Shown piece by piece: positions 36,168 through 45,963 of a stretch of 64,000 nt of DNA (its first letter is position 1; the number at the start of each line of letters is the position of its first letter). The DNA comes from VAZQ01 sp963785745. GTDB lineage: Bacteria > Pseudomonadota > Alphaproteobacteria > Rhizobiales > Xanthobacteraceae. The translations under genes were made by a program, and so were the position numbers. The stretch lies in the NCBI GenBank assembly GCA_963785745.1, contig CAWAWR010000025.1, positions 17,490-81,489 on the forward strand. Direction: 5' to 3'. Below the pieces are notes generated by a model. That model was not told where the DNA came from, searched no databases, and saw only the letters and a program-made list of their open reading frames with translations.

Positions 36168-37284
36168 GTGACATCGATCCGCGCCGCCGTCTCCACTGAC
36201 ATCCGGCGCACCGAGGTGCGTGAATTCGCGGCCCCCGACATTCCCGCCGGATGCGGGACTTTTGCGTGTCGAGCTGTGCGGCGTCTGCGGCAGCGACTGG
36301 CCCTACTACCTGAAATATCCGCAATCGAAGGGACCGCTCATCCTCGGGCACGAGACCGTCGGTACGGTCGCGCAGCTCGGCCGCGTTCGCGGCGCAGCGC
36401 TTCGGCGTGAAGGAGGGCGACCGCGTCGCGCTCGAAGAGTATCTGCCCTGCGGCCATTGCGATTATTGCCGCGGCGGCGACTTCCGCCTGTGCGACGAGA
36501 CCGACACGCTCAACAAGCCCGGCACCGTGCGCTACGGATCGACGCCGATCAGCCAGTCGCCGTCGCTGTGGGGCGGCTACAGCCAATTCCAGTACCTGCA
36601 TCCGAATTCGGTGTTTCACCGCGTCCCCGACAACCTGCCGGCGGAGCTGGCGACGCTGGCGCTGCCGCTCGGCAACGGCGTCGAGTGGGCCTACCTGCAG
36701 GGCAAGGTCGGCGTCGGCGAATGCATCGTCATCCAGGGACCGGGCCAGCAGGGCCTCGCCTGCGTCGTCGCCGCCAAGGAAGCCGGCGCCGGCTGCATCA
36801 TCGTGACGGGGCTGGGATCGCCGACCGATCAGAAGCGCCTGGCGCTGGCGAAGCGGCTCGGCGCGCATCACACCATCAATGTCGAGGCGCAGGACTCGAT
36901 CGAAACCGTCTCCGGCATCACCGGCGGCGCGATGGCCGATGTCGTGATCGACTGCGCCTCCGGCGGGCCCTGGACGGTCGTGTCCGCGATCCAGCTCGCG
37001 CGCAAGGGCGGCCGCATCCTGATCGGCGGCCGCAAGGGCGCGCCGGTGCCGCAGTTCGACGTCGACATCCTGTTCACCCGCTTCCTGTCGGTGAAAGGCA
37101 TGCGCGGCCACAGCTATCAGGCGGTCGAGCTCGGGCTGCAGATCATCGCCAGCCGCAAATATCCGCTCGAGGAGATGTGCACGCACACGCTTCGCAGCTC
37201 GGCGCGGTGGACGAGGCGCTGCGCACCGTCGGCGGCGAAGGCAAGCCCGACGCCATCCACTGCGCCGTCGATCCGTGGCGTTGA
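36168..37284 (+). CDS. Zinc-binding alcohol dehydrogenase family protein (three frameshifts)
   Basis: 371 residues after correction, a medium-chain zinc dehydrogenase. The catalytic-zinc region is ELCGVCGSDWPY and GHETVGTV; the structural-zinc cysteines appear in LPCGHCDYCRGGDFRLC; the Rossmann motif is IQGPGQQGLACVVAAKEAGA. It ends in GAVDEALRTVGGEGKPDAIH. Frameshifts lie near 36250 (extra G), 36385 (extra base) and 37190 (one base missing). The start is a GTG at 36168 with GAAAGG upstream; other starts are possible. The net length is a multiple of three after correction. The substrate is unknown; its neighbours suggest aromatic or alcohol catabolism. Confidence 0.78.
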
Positions 37285-37311
37285 AACTCAACGCGCCAAC
37301 GGCTCTTTCCT

Positions 37312-37387
37312 CCGCTCATGCCCGCGAAAGCGGGCATCCAGAATCTTCATGTAACTCCTGGGTCCCCGCTTTCGCGGGGACGAGCGG
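37312..37387. repeat. Two-hairpin REP-like element (CCCGCGAAAGCGGG family), copy 1
   Basis: The element consists of ATGCCCGCGAAAGCGGGCAT and GTCCCCGCTTTCGCGGGGAC hairpins about 27 bases apart, with CCGCTC and GAGCGG at the ends. It occupies the gap between two convergent genes. The same unit appears in the opposite orientation at 53321-53394. Confidence 0.9.
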
Positions 37388-37402
37388 CAGATGGGTTAGC
37401 GT

Positions 37403-38890
37403 TTAATTCGGCGGCAGTCCCGCGATCGCCCGCGCCTCGCCGGTCAGTTCCAGAATGTGCAGGCCGGTGTTGGAGCGGTCCGCGACATAGATGTAGCCGC
37501 GGTCGTCGGTCTCGGCGTTGTTGCTCTGGATGGTCGCGTTGCTGCAGCGCTGCTTGCCGCCGATCTCGCCGCAGCGCTGCACCGTCGACTTGCTGATCGG
37601 CGGAATGAAGTAGGCGACTTCCTTCGGCTGATAGGGATTGCGGATGTCGAGCACGCGGACGCCGGCGTTGAAGAAGGTGATGAAGGTCAGCTTCCCGTAG
37701 TACGGCGGGCCCATGTCCTCGTTGGAGGAATGCGCGCCGAAGCGCCCTCCCCGGGTGCAGAAGTTCCCGCTCGCTTCCGGCACCGTCCAGTTCGACACCA
37801 CCATCGGGTATTTCTCGATGGTCGTGTCGACGAACCACACCATCTGCCGCGCTTCGCCGCATTCCTCGCGGAACGTCTCGTTGACGATCATCACGAACTC
37901 GCGGTCGCCCTTGTCGGCGTCCTTGGCGAATTCCTCGATCTTGATCCGGCCGAGCGGCATCGCGGTATGCGCGCCGACCAGCGGCGTCATGGGCATGAGC
38001 GCGATCTCCGGGTAGCGCAAGTTGTCAGGCGTCGGCTCCTTCGGGCCCTTCAGCAGCTTCTCGCGGTCGAGGATCTGCAGCAGGCCGCCGCGGTTGGTGC
38101 CGTAGGCGATGTAGATGCGGTTGCCCTTCGCGCCGGTCGAGACCATGCCGTGGACGGTCACCGGCACGGCGCCGTTCGCGCCCGGCTGCTGACCGGGCAG
38201 CCCGAAGTCGCGGATCTTCACCGGGTTCGCCGGATCGCTGAGGTCGAACACTTCGATGATGCGGGCGCGCCAGCCTTTCGGCCGCGACACGATGTAGGCG
38301 ATGCCGCCCGCCTCGCATTCCCAGTAGTTCTTGTGGGTGTCGGTCATGCCGAGATGACGCCACAGCACCTTCGGCTGCGTCGGATCGGTGACCTCCCAGA
38401 TCTCATGGCCTTCGCGGCCGAAGGTGCGCAGCAGATAGACCCGGTTGGGATCGCCCTTGCCGAGCGTCCTGCCGTCGCACACGCGCGTCATCTGCGACGC
38501 GCCGGCTTCGCCGTCGCCGACCGCGCCCGGAATATGCGCGAGATATTTCGGCGCTTTGGGATCGGTCACGTCCAGGATCGAGGTGCCGTTGAGCTCGTTC
38601 TGGCCGTTGAGCGCGTTGTTCGGCGCCGGGTTTTCCTTGCTGCCGCCGTGGTGGCCGACATAGGCGATGTAGCGGCCGCCCTGCTTGAAGATCGTCGGCT
38701 GGTAGGCGGTGCGCGCCTGCAGATCGTTGTGACCGACGAGCCGCATGTTCTGCGCCTCCGGCGGATCGCCGATCTTGGGCGCGTCCGGCCGGGTCTGGGT
38801 CAACCCGGGCAATGTCAGCAAGGCGACGATCGCGCCGGCGGATGCCGTGCCCAGGAGGGCACGGCACGAGATGCCGCGTAAGCGGTTCAT
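37403..38890 (-). CDS. Secreted LVIVD-repeat beta-propeller-like protein, copy A
   Basis: 495-residue exported protein with a signal peptide (residues 1-32, ending LPGLTQTRPD). Repeats of the LVIVD kind follow: SILDVTDPKAPKYLAHIPG, EIWEVTDPTQPKVLWRH, EVFDLSDPANPVKIRDFGL, RVLDIRNPYQPKEVAYFIP and LHILELTGEARA. Such repeats build beta-propeller-like scaffolds on the cell surface or in the periplasm. Several cysteines (CDGRT, CEAGG, CGEARQ, CTRGG) may be paired. No catalytic motif is recognised. It lies just downstream of a close paralogue in the same orientation, so the pair is probably an operon. Confidence 0.75.
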   Translation of the reverse strand: MNRLRGISCRALLGTASAGAIVALLTLPGLTQTRPDAPKIGDPPEAQNMRLVGHNDLQARTAYQPTIFKQGGRYIAYVGHHGGSKENPAPNNALNGQNELNGTSILDVTDPKAPKYLAHIPGAVGDGEAGASQMTRVCDGRTLGKGDPNRVYLLRTFGREGHEIWEVTDPTQPKVLWRHLGMTDTHKNYWECEAGGIAYIVSRPKGWRARIIEVFDLSDPANPVKIRDFGLPGQQPGANGAVPVTVHGMVSTGAKGNRIYIAYGTNRGGLLQILDREKLLKGPKEPTPDNLRYPEIALMPMTPLVGAHTAMPLGRIKIEEFAKDADKGDREFVMIVNETFREECGEARQMVWFVDTTIEKYPMVVSNWTVPEASGNFCTRGGRFGAHSSNEDMGPPYYGKLTFITFFNAGVRVLDIRNPYQPKEVAYFIPPISKSTVQRCGEIGGKQRCSNATIQSNNAETDDRGYIYVADRSNTGLHILELTGEARAIAGLPPN

Positions 38891-38921
38891 GTTGACTTTC
38901 TCCCCGTCGAGTCTGGCGATG

Positions 38922-40403
38922 CTATTTCAGGCCCGCGACGCCACGCGCGTCGCCGGTCAGCTCCAGGATGTGCATGCCGGTGTTGGCGCGGTCGACGACG
39001 TAGATGAAGCCGCGGTCGTCGGTCTCGACGTTGTTGCTCTGGATCGCGACCTTGCAGCGGTCCTTGCCGTCGATCTTGATGCAACGCTGCGTGGTCGCCT
39101 CGGTGATCGACGGAATGAAGTAGCCGATCTCCTTCGGCGAGTACGGATCGCGGATGTCGACCGCGCGCACGCCGGCATTGAACCAGGTGAAGAACGCGAC
39201 CTTCTGATGGAACACCGGCGCGGTGCTCTCCTGGGCGGAGTGCGATCCGAAGCGGCCGCCGCGCGAGCAGAAGTTGCCGCTCGCTTCCGGCACGTTGAAG
39301 TTCGAGACGACGGTCGGCCGGTTCTCGACCGTGGCATCGACGAAGAACACCATCTGCCGCGTCTCACGGTCCTGGCATTCGTTCACCAGCGACTCGTTGA
39401 CGATCATGATGATGTCGCGCGTGCCGCCCGCCATGTCCTTGGCGAACTCGGTGACCTTCATCTTGCCGAGCGGGATCGCCGAGTGGGCGCCGTTCAGCGG
39501 CATTTCGAGCTGCCCGATGACAGGCGCGCGCAGGTTCTCGGGCGTCGGCTCCTTCGGGCCGGTGAGGAGCTTCTGCCGGTCGACGATCTGCACCACGCCG
39601 CCACGGTTGGTGCCGTAGGCGAAGATGACGCGGTTTTCCTTCACGCCGAGCGAGATCATGCCGTGCAGATCGGTCGGGACCGTTCCGGTCGCGCCGGGCT
39701 CCTGCCCGACCAGTCCGAAGTCGCGAATTTTGACGGGCTTCGCCGGATCGCTGAGGTCATAGATCTCGGTCATCCGGCGCGTGCGCCATTCCTTCAGACC
39801 CGAGACCAGATAGGCGATGCCGGTGTCGCATTCCCAGAAGTTCTTGTGCGTGTTCACCAGGCCAGTCGAAATGGTGTTGATCTTTTTCGGCGCGGCGGGA
39901 TCGGTGACGTTCCACATTTCGTGGCCCTTGTTGCCGAACACGCGCAGCATGTAGACCGCATTGGGATCGCCCTTCGGCAGCGTCTTGCCGTCGCACAGAC
40001 GCACCATCTGCGCGCCACCCAACTCGCCCAGGCCTTCGTCACCCGGAATATGAGCGAGGTATTTTGGATTCTTCGGATCGGTCACGTCGATGATCGACGT
40101 GCCGTTGTTTTCCGCCTGGCCATTCATCGGATTGACCGGCTTTGCGACCGAACTGGTGCCGCCGTGATGGCCGACATAGGCGATATAGCGATCGCCCTGG
40201 CGATGGATCACGGGCTGATAGGCGCTGCGCGCCTGCAAATCGCTGTAACCGACCAGCCGCATGTTCTTGGCTTCCGGCGGCGCGCCGACCTGCGGCGACT
40301 GCGACAACGCCGGCATGGCCGCCAGTGCAGTCAGTCCGACCGTCGCGCTTGCGCTCAGCAGAACGGTGCGAATCGAAATGGTGGACGATGGGTGTCGCTT
40401 CAT
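38922..40403 (-). CDS. Secreted LVIVD-repeat beta-propeller-like protein, copy B
   Basis: 493-residue exported paralogue of the preceding gene, similar along its whole length. The signal peptide ends at AMPALSQSPQ. Repeats include SIIDVTDPKNPKYLAHIPG, EMWNVTDPAAPKKINT, EIYDLSDPAKPVKIRDFGL and AVDIRDPYSPKEIGYFIP. Shared segments such as NRGG(V/L)(V/L)QI, GAH and ASGNFC-RGGRFG-HS suggest a conserved binding site. The ATG at 40403 follows GAGGGAGG; an ATG at 40421 is less well placed. It may act with the adjacent molybdenum hydroxylase, but that is only a neighbourhood inference. Confidence 0.75.
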   Translation of the reverse strand: MKRHPSSTISIRTVLLSASATVGLTALAAMPALSQSPQVGAPPEAKNMRLVGYSDLQARSAYQPVIHRQGDRYIAYVGHHGGTSSVAKPVNPMNGQAENNGTSIIDVTDPKNPKYLAHIPGDEGLGELGGAQMVRLCDGKTLPKGDPNAVYMLRVFGNKGHEMWNVTDPAAPKKINTISTGLVNTHKNFWECDTGIAYLVSGLKEWRTRRMTEIYDLSDPAKPVKIRDFGLVGQEPGATGTVPTDLHGMISLGVKENRVIFAYGTNRGGVVQIVDRQKLLTGPKEPTPENLRAPVIGQLEMPLNGAHSAIPLGKMKVTEFAKDMAGGTRDIIMIVNESLVNECQDRETRQMVFFVDATVENRPTVVSNFNVPEASGNFCSRGGRFGSHSAQESTAPVFHQKVAFFTWFNAGVRAVDIRDPYSPKEIGYFIPSITEATTQRCIKIDGKDRCKVAIQSNNVETDDRGFIYVVDRANTGMHILELTGDARGVAGLK

Positions 40404-40481
40404 GGACGTCGCCTCCCTCAACTCTGTTATTGGCAGAAACTGTCGCCTGCCGGCTTCTTGCCGTGCGTCAAGAATTTCACG

Positions 40482-40532
40482 TTACGGAAAAGCCGTAAAG
40501 CACCCGCCTCCGGATTCCTCCGCAGGCGGGTG
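40482..40532 (-). terminator. Probable terminator hairpins after the molybdenum hydroxylase gene
   Basis: Reading the minus strand, CACCCGCCT pairs with AGGCGGGTG (40501-40532), then CTTTACGGCTTTTCCGTAAC forms a second small hairpin. The T-run is short, so termination strength is uncertain. Confidence 0.5.
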
Positions 40533-40545
40533 TAGAACCTTCTAG

Positions 40546-42759
40546 TCAGGCGAGCGCCGCCTTGACCCGCGCCGGGTCGAACGGCAGTTCCCGCAACCGC
40601 CGACCGGTCGCCGCTGCAAACGCGTTGGCGATCGCCGCGACGGTCGGTCCCTGCGAGGCTTCGCCCGCGCCGAGCGGCCGGTCATTCGGACGATTGAAAA
40701 GGACCGTTTCGACCTTGGGCACGTCCGGCATGGTCATGATCGGGTAGCTTGCCCAATCGCGTGACGTGATGCCGTTGCGGTCGAAGCGGATATGCTCGTG
40801 CAGGGTCCAGCTTGCCGACTGGATGATGCCCGCCTTCGATCTGGTTGATCAGGCCATCAGGATTGATGATCAGGCCGGAATCAACCGAGGTCCATGCCCG
40901 CGGTACTCTGATCCTTCCGCTGGCGCGGTCGACCTCGATCTCCGCGATCACAGCGTTGTAGGCCGCGACGGTCTTGTAGCGGGCGTAGCCGATACCGCGC
41001 CCGCGGGTGCCGTTGCCTTTCTCGCCGGGCTTCCAGTCGGCCGCCTTCGCCACCGCCTCGATGACGGCGCGCTCACGCGGATCCTTGACGTGGGCGAGGC
41101 GGAAGGCGACCGGATCGACGCCGGCGGCCGACGCAAGCTCGTCCATGAACGACTCCACCGCAAACACGTTGGCGTAACCGCCGAGCGTGCGCAGCGCCGA
41201 CGTGCGCAGCGGATTGTCCTTGATCAGGTGGTGGGTGATCTTCTGCCGCGGCAGGTCGTAGGTCGGGATCGCATTGCGGTCGCCGGCGTAGTTCGGCGGA
41301 CCCGCCTGCCGCGCCGGCCCTGGCGGCTTCGGATCGGCCAGATACCAGCTCGAGAGCAGATTGATGCCGTCGGGGTCGCCCGGCCGCATGTTGTGGCTCT
41401 GGCTCCAGACGTCGTAGTTCCAGTCGACGATGCGGCCGTCCGCGACGGTGCCCCTGGCTTCCATGGCCATGGCGGGACCGTAGGGCTCCCACATGAACTC
41501 CTCGGCCCGCATCCATTGCACGCGGACCGGACGTCCATTGCTGGCGCGCGCCAACAGCGCCGCATCGAGCGCCACGTCGTCGGCGCCGTTGTGGCCGTAG
41601 CAGCCCGCCCCTTCCATGTGGATGCAGCGGATCGACGGCGGTTTCATGCCGAGCGCACGGGCCATCGTCCCGCGCAACGGATAGACGCCCTGGCTGTGCG
41701 TCCAGACGGTCAACTGACCGTCCCGCAGCTGCGCGACCGCGCAGGACGGCCCCAACGCGGCATGCGCCTGGTAGGGCCGGCGATAGGTCGCCTCGACGAC
41801 CTTGCCGCCGGACGCCAGCAGCGGCGCCTCTTTGTTGCTGATGACGGTGTCCTGCGTCGGCATCGTCTTCAGATGCTCGTAGAGCCGCGCCGGATCAGGG
41901 CAGTTGCGGTCCCGCTTTCCATTTCGCCGACGCGGACAGCGCCTCGACCGCCTTGATGGCCTGCTCTTCACGCTCGGCGGCGACACCCAGGAAGCTGCCG
42001 TCGCGAACCACCGCGACGACGCCGGGCATCGCCCGCACCTTGGCTTCGTCGAACGCTTCGAGCTGCGCGCCGTATTGCGGCGGCCGTGCAATGCGGCCGT
42101 GCACCATGCCCGGCAGCCGCAGGTCCTGAACGAACGCGGCGCCGCCCGTGACCTTGGCCGGCAGATCGACGCGCGGTGACGATTGCCCGACCAAACGATG
42201 TTCGGCGACCGGCTTCGGTCGAACTTTGCCGGTGGCTTCGCGCTTGAGGTTGGCCTCGCCGGCGAGCTCGCCATAGGTCACCTTGCGGCCGTCCGGTGCG
42301 GTGATCGTGCCATCGGCGACCTTCAAGCTGTCGGCCGCAACCTCGAGCTTCTTGGCGGCCAGGTCGAGCAGGATCGCGCGCACTTCCGCACCCGCGAGCC
42401 GCAACGCGGTTCCGCTGTTTTCGACTGACTGGCTGCCGGCGGTCTGGCCTTCGTTCGGCGTGCGTCCGGTGTCGCCGGAAATGATCTTGACCCGCGCCAG
42501 CGGCAGATCGAGCTCCTCCGCCGCGATCTGCGCCAGCGCCGTGAGGATGCCCTGCCCCAGTTCCACCTTGCCGGTGATGACGGTGGCGGTGCCGTCGGCA
42601 TTGATCGCAAGCCACGCACTCAGCAGCCGGTTGGTTTGCAGGCTGCCCGGGAGCCGCGGCGCTGTCCTGGCCAACGCCATGCGGTGAAAGGCTGAAGGCG
42701 AGCACGATGCCGCCGAGCCCGGCCGTGAAGTCGCGGCGCGTCAGATGGGGAGCATTCAT
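40546..42759 (-). CDS. Molybdopterin-binding aldehyde oxidase/xanthine dehydrogenase family, large subunit, IorB-like (three frameshifts)
   Basis: 736 residues after correction. It begins with a twin-arginine signal (LTRRDFTAGLGGIVLAFSLS), so it is exported folded by Tat. Molybdenum hydroxylase segments include KVELGQGILTALAQIAAEEL, SGDTGRTPNEGQTAGSQSVE, YRRPYQAHAALGPSCAVAQL, VFAVESFMDELASAAGVDP and VDSGLIINPDGLINQIEGGI. The type (isoquinoline 1-oxidoreductase-like beta subunit) hydroxylates N-heterocycles or oxidises aldehydes. Extra bases near 42680, 41898 (CCC run) and 40829 interrupt it. It follows the 2Fe-2S subunit gene by 2 bases. No cytochrome subunit or XdhC chaperone is nearby. Confidence 0.85.
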
Positions 42760-42761
42760 GA

Positions 42762-43230
42762 TCAGATCCTCCCGTTGTTCTGAGCCGCGCGCAGGACGGC
42801 GCGCACGATGCGGTTGTGGCTGCCGCAGCGGCAGAGATTGCCGGCCAGGCCGTCGCGTACCTGCGCCTCCGTCGGCCGCGGATTGCGGTCGAGCAGCGCC
42901 TTGGCGGCCATGATCATGCCGTTGGTGCAGTAGCCGCATTGCGCGGCCTGCTCGTCGATGAACGCCTGCTGCAACGGATGCAGCTTGGCGAGTGTGCCGA
43001 GGCCTTCGAGCGTCGTGACTTCCGATTGTCGCGACGTTGCCGACCGGCGTGACGCAGGAGCGCGTGGGCACGCCGTCGACCAGCACGGTGCAGGCGCCGC
43101 ATTGCGACAGGCCGCAGCCGAATTTCGCTGCGTTGAGCTCGAGATCGTTGCGCAGGACATAGAGCAGCGGCGCGTCCGGCTCGGCATTGACCGAGCGCGT
43201 TGCACCGTTGACCTTCACGTTGATGGCCAT
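42762..43230 (-). CDS. (2Fe-2S)-binding small subunit of a molybdenum hydroxylase, IorA-like (frameshifted)
   Basis: 155 residues after correction. The plant-type ferredoxin domain has KFGCGLSQCGACTVLVDG and a fourth cysteine in TRSC; the C-terminal helical domain has CGYCTNGMIMAAKALL and NLCRCGSHNRI, binding the second cluster. Electrons pass from the molybdenum site in the partner subunit through these clusters. An extra G near 43026 breaks ATI-EVTTLEGLG. It has no signal peptide of its own, as expected for a subunit exported with its Tat-targeted partner. It starts 92 bases from the tgt stop. Confidence 0.88.
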
Positions 43231-43321
43231 GGTGGCGTCTCCTCGAGGGCGGCGTTTAGCGACGTTTCTGTTTGGATGGATTCTATTGTGCGTTGCCGGC
43301 GCGGCCGCGTCGAGGGCTTTT

Positions 43322-44453
43322 TCATACCGGCGGTAGGTCGCCCTTCGCCCATTGTTCGGCGGTTTCGGCGCGGAACTCGCCGAACCGGCGCTCGGCGATT
43401 GCTGTGCGCATTGCGGCGGTCAATTGCTGATAATAGGCGAGATTGATCGCGGACAAGAGCACGGCACCGAGCGATCTCGTTGCTCTTCACCAGGTGATGC
43501 AGGTAGGCCCGCGAATAGTCGCGCGCGGCGGGAAACGGATTTTCTTCGTCCAGCGGACGCGGATCGTCGGCGTGGCGCGCGTTCTTGAGAACGATCGGCC
43601 CGAAACGTGTGAAGGCGACGCCGTGCCGCCCGTTGCGGGTCGGCATCACGCAGTCGAACATGTCGATGCCGCGCGCGACCGCTTCGAGGATGTCCTCCGG
43701 CGTCCCGACACCCATCAGGTAGCGCGGCCGATCGGCGGGCAGCGCCGGCGCGGTCTCGTCGATCGTCGCCCGCATGACCTCCGGCGATTCACCGACCGCC
43801 AGGCCGCCGATCGCATAGCCCTCGAAGCCGATATCGATCAGGCCGCGGGCGCTGGCGACGCGCAACGCCGGGTCGTCGCCGCCCTGCACGATGCCGAACA
43901 AGGCGCGTCCTTCGCTTGGGCGCGATTCAAACGCGCGGCGCGAACGCTCCGCCCATCGCAACGACAATTGCATGGCGCGCTCGAGCTCGGCGCGCGGCGC
44001 CGGCAGCTTGACGCATTCGTCGAGCTGCATGGCGATGTCCGCGCCCAGCAGGTGCTGGATCTCGACGGCACGCTCGGGCGACAATTCGACGGTTGCACCG
44101 TCGAGATGCGAGCGGAAGATGACGCAGCGTTCTTCGATCTTGCGGAGGCCGGCGAGCGACATGACCTGGAAGCCGCCGGAATCCGTGAGGATAGCGTGCG
44201 GCCAGCGCATGAAATGATGCAGGCCGCCGAGCGCCGCGATGCGCTCGGCGCCGGGGCGCAGCATCAGGTGATAGGTGTTGCCGAGGAGGATGTCCGCGCC
44301 GGTCGCGCGCACCGTCTCCGGCCCGAGGCCCTTCACCGTCGCCTGCGTCCCGACCGGCATGAACGCCGGCGTGCGGACCACACCATGGGGCGTGGTCAGT
44401 TCGCCACTGCGTGCCGCGCCGTCGATTGCATGCAGTTGGAAAGAAAACGCCAT
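43322..44453 (-). CDS. tgt: Queuine tRNA-ribosyltransferase (TGT), zinc ligands absent, frameshifted
   Basis: 376 residues after correction. TGT exchanges G34 for preQ1 in GUN tRNAs. Substrate and catalytic segments are conserved: LTDSGGFQVMSL, HLDGATVELSPERAVEIQ, GIVQGGDD, YLMGVGTPEDILEAV and FDCVMPTRNGRHG with the nucleophilic Asp. The zinc region that in E. coli reads ECDCYTC is ENPFPAA here, and the ligand His is replaced (SAINLAYYQQL), so all four zinc ligands are missing. An extra base near 43470 shifts the last 40 residues; correction gives NEILGAVLLSAINL to a stop at 43322. The start overlaps the upstream stop by one base. Confidence 0.92.
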
Positions 44454-44785
44454 TAGACCAGTTGCGTGATCGACATGATCTTCATCTGCGTCTCGTATTG
44501 GTCGCTCCGCCAAGCGATCTGATTGCCGAGCCCGATCGGCGCATTCAGGATGTCGAACTGATAGATGCGGTCCTCCCCACTATAGCCGGTGCCGAAGTCC
44601 ACCTCACCGTTCTCGTTCAAAACGAACGGGCAGATGCTGCCTTCGCTGCGGTCCAACCAAACCCCGTAATGCTGGATGCCGCCTTTGACGTTGTTTCCCT
44701 GAAACACCAGATCGATGGTCACCTGCTGGTGACTGGCCTGCGTGTCCTCAAGGACGATGCGGCCAAGACGCAACTGCTGATCCAT
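44453..44785 (-). CDS. Conserved-looking hypothetical protein between queA and tgt
   Basis: 110-residue soluble protein: MDQQLRLGRIVLEDTQASHQ, QVTIDLVFQGNNVKGGIQHY, GVWLDRSEGSICPFVLNENG and EDRIYQFDILNAPIGLGNQI. No named family is recognised. The ATG at 44785 has GGGAAGGGG upstream. Its stop overlaps the tgt start by one base and queA ends 13 bases upstream, so it is embedded in the queuosine operon; whether it takes part in tRNA modification is unknown. Confidence 0.75.
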   Translation of the reverse strand: MDQQLRLGRIVLEDTQASHQQVTIDLVFQGNNVKGGIQHYGVWLDRSEGSICPFVLNENGEVDFGTGYSGEDRIYQFDILNAPIGLGNQIAWRSDQYETQMKIMSITQLV

Positions 44786-44798
44786 TGGTTCCCCTTCC

Positions 44799-45884
44799 CT
44801 ATTCCGGGTTCCTGAACATAAGACACGCATCGCCGTAGGAATAGAAGCGATAGCCGGCCGCGATGGCGTGTGCATAGGCCCGCTTCATCCGATCAAGCCC
44901 GCAAAATGCCGACACCAGCATGAACAGGGTCGAGCGCGGCAGGTGGAAATTGGTCATCATCACGTCGACGGCGCGGAAGCGATAGCCCGGGGTGATGAAC
45001 AGCGATGTCTCGCCCGAGAACGGCCGGATGGCGCCGGCTTCATCCGCGGCGCTTTCCAGGAGCCGCAGCGAGGTCGAGCCGACCGCAACGATCCGGCCGC
45101 CCGCGCGCCGTGTCGCATTGAGGGCATCGGCGATGGATGCGCTCACGACGCCCGCTTCCGGATGCATGCGATGCCCGGACGTATCCTCAGCCTTCACCGG
45201 CAGGAAGGTGCCGGCGCCGACGTGCAGCGTCACAGTATGGATCGCGATGCCGCGCTGCTTGAGCCGGCTCGCGAGCTCCGCGGTGAAATGCAGTCCCGCG
45301 GTCGGCGCGGCGACCGATCCTTCGTCGAGCGCGAACATGGTCTGGTAGTCGGCATGGTCCTGGGCATCGGGCGGGCGCCGGGCCGCGATATAGGGCGGCA
45401 GCGGCATGTCGCCCCGTTCCTCGATCGCCTGGTCGAGCACCGGACCATGGAACGCGAACGCTAGCGTGATCTCGCCGCCCTCGCCTTTGTCCTCGACGGT
45501 CGCGTCGAGCTGACCGAGAAAGCAGACCTTGCCCTCCTCGCCGAACCGCACGACGTCGCCGGCCGCAAGCCGCTTCGCCGGCCGTACAAAGGCCCGCCAG
45601 CGCGAGCCGTCGAGCCGCCGGTGCAAGGTCGCCTCGATGGCGGGCTCGGTGTCGCCGCGGCCGATGCGCCGGCCTTTCAGCCGCGCCGGAATCACCTTGG
45701 TGTCATTGACGACGACCGCGTCACCGGGCTGCAACAAATCCGGCAGATCGCGGATGCCGCGATCATCGAGTTCCGGTTCCTCACCGGGCCGCACCACCAG
45801 CAGCCGCGCCGCATCGCGCGGAACAATCGGGCGCAATGCGATTCGCTCTGGCGGCAGGTCGAAATCGAACAGATCCGTGCGCAT
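44799..45884 (-). CDS. queA: S-adenosylmethionine:tRNA ribosyltransferase-isomerase
   Basis: 361-residue QueA, which transfers and isomerises the ribosyl part of SAM onto preQ1-modified tRNA to give epoxyqueuosine. Typical landmarks are FDFDLPPERIALRP, VVVNDTKVIPARLKG, YQTMFALDEGSVAAPTAGLH, VTLHVGAGTFLPVKAEDTSG, VGSTSLRLLESAA and TNFHLPRSTLFMLVSAFCG. It is intact and co-oriented with the small gene and tgt. The ATG at 45884 is preferred; a TTG immediately upstream is less likely. Confidence 0.96.
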   Translation of the reverse strand: MRTDLFDFDLPPERIALRPIVPRDAARLLVVRPGEEPELDDRGIRDLPDLLQPGDAVVVNDTKVIPARLKGRRIGRGDTEPAIEATLHRRLDGSRWRAFVRPAKRLAAGDVVRFGEEGKVCFLGQLDATVEDKGEGGEITLAFAFHGPVLDQAIEERGDMPLPPYIAARRPPDAQDHADYQTMFALDEGSVAAPTAGLHFTAELASRLKQRGIAIHTVTLHVGAGTFLPVKAEDTSGHRMHPEAGVVSASIADALNATRRAGGRIVAVGSTSLRLLESAADEAGAIRPFSGETSLFITPGYRFRAVDVMMTNFHLPRSTLFMLVSAFCGLDRMKRAYAHAIAAGYRFYSYGDACLMFRNPE

Positions 45885-45963
45885 CAATGCCCGTCATCGC
45901 CCACAACCATGGGCGCTGACAAGCCGATGTTTCGCATTGTTGCTGCGTCCGGACGACCGGCGC

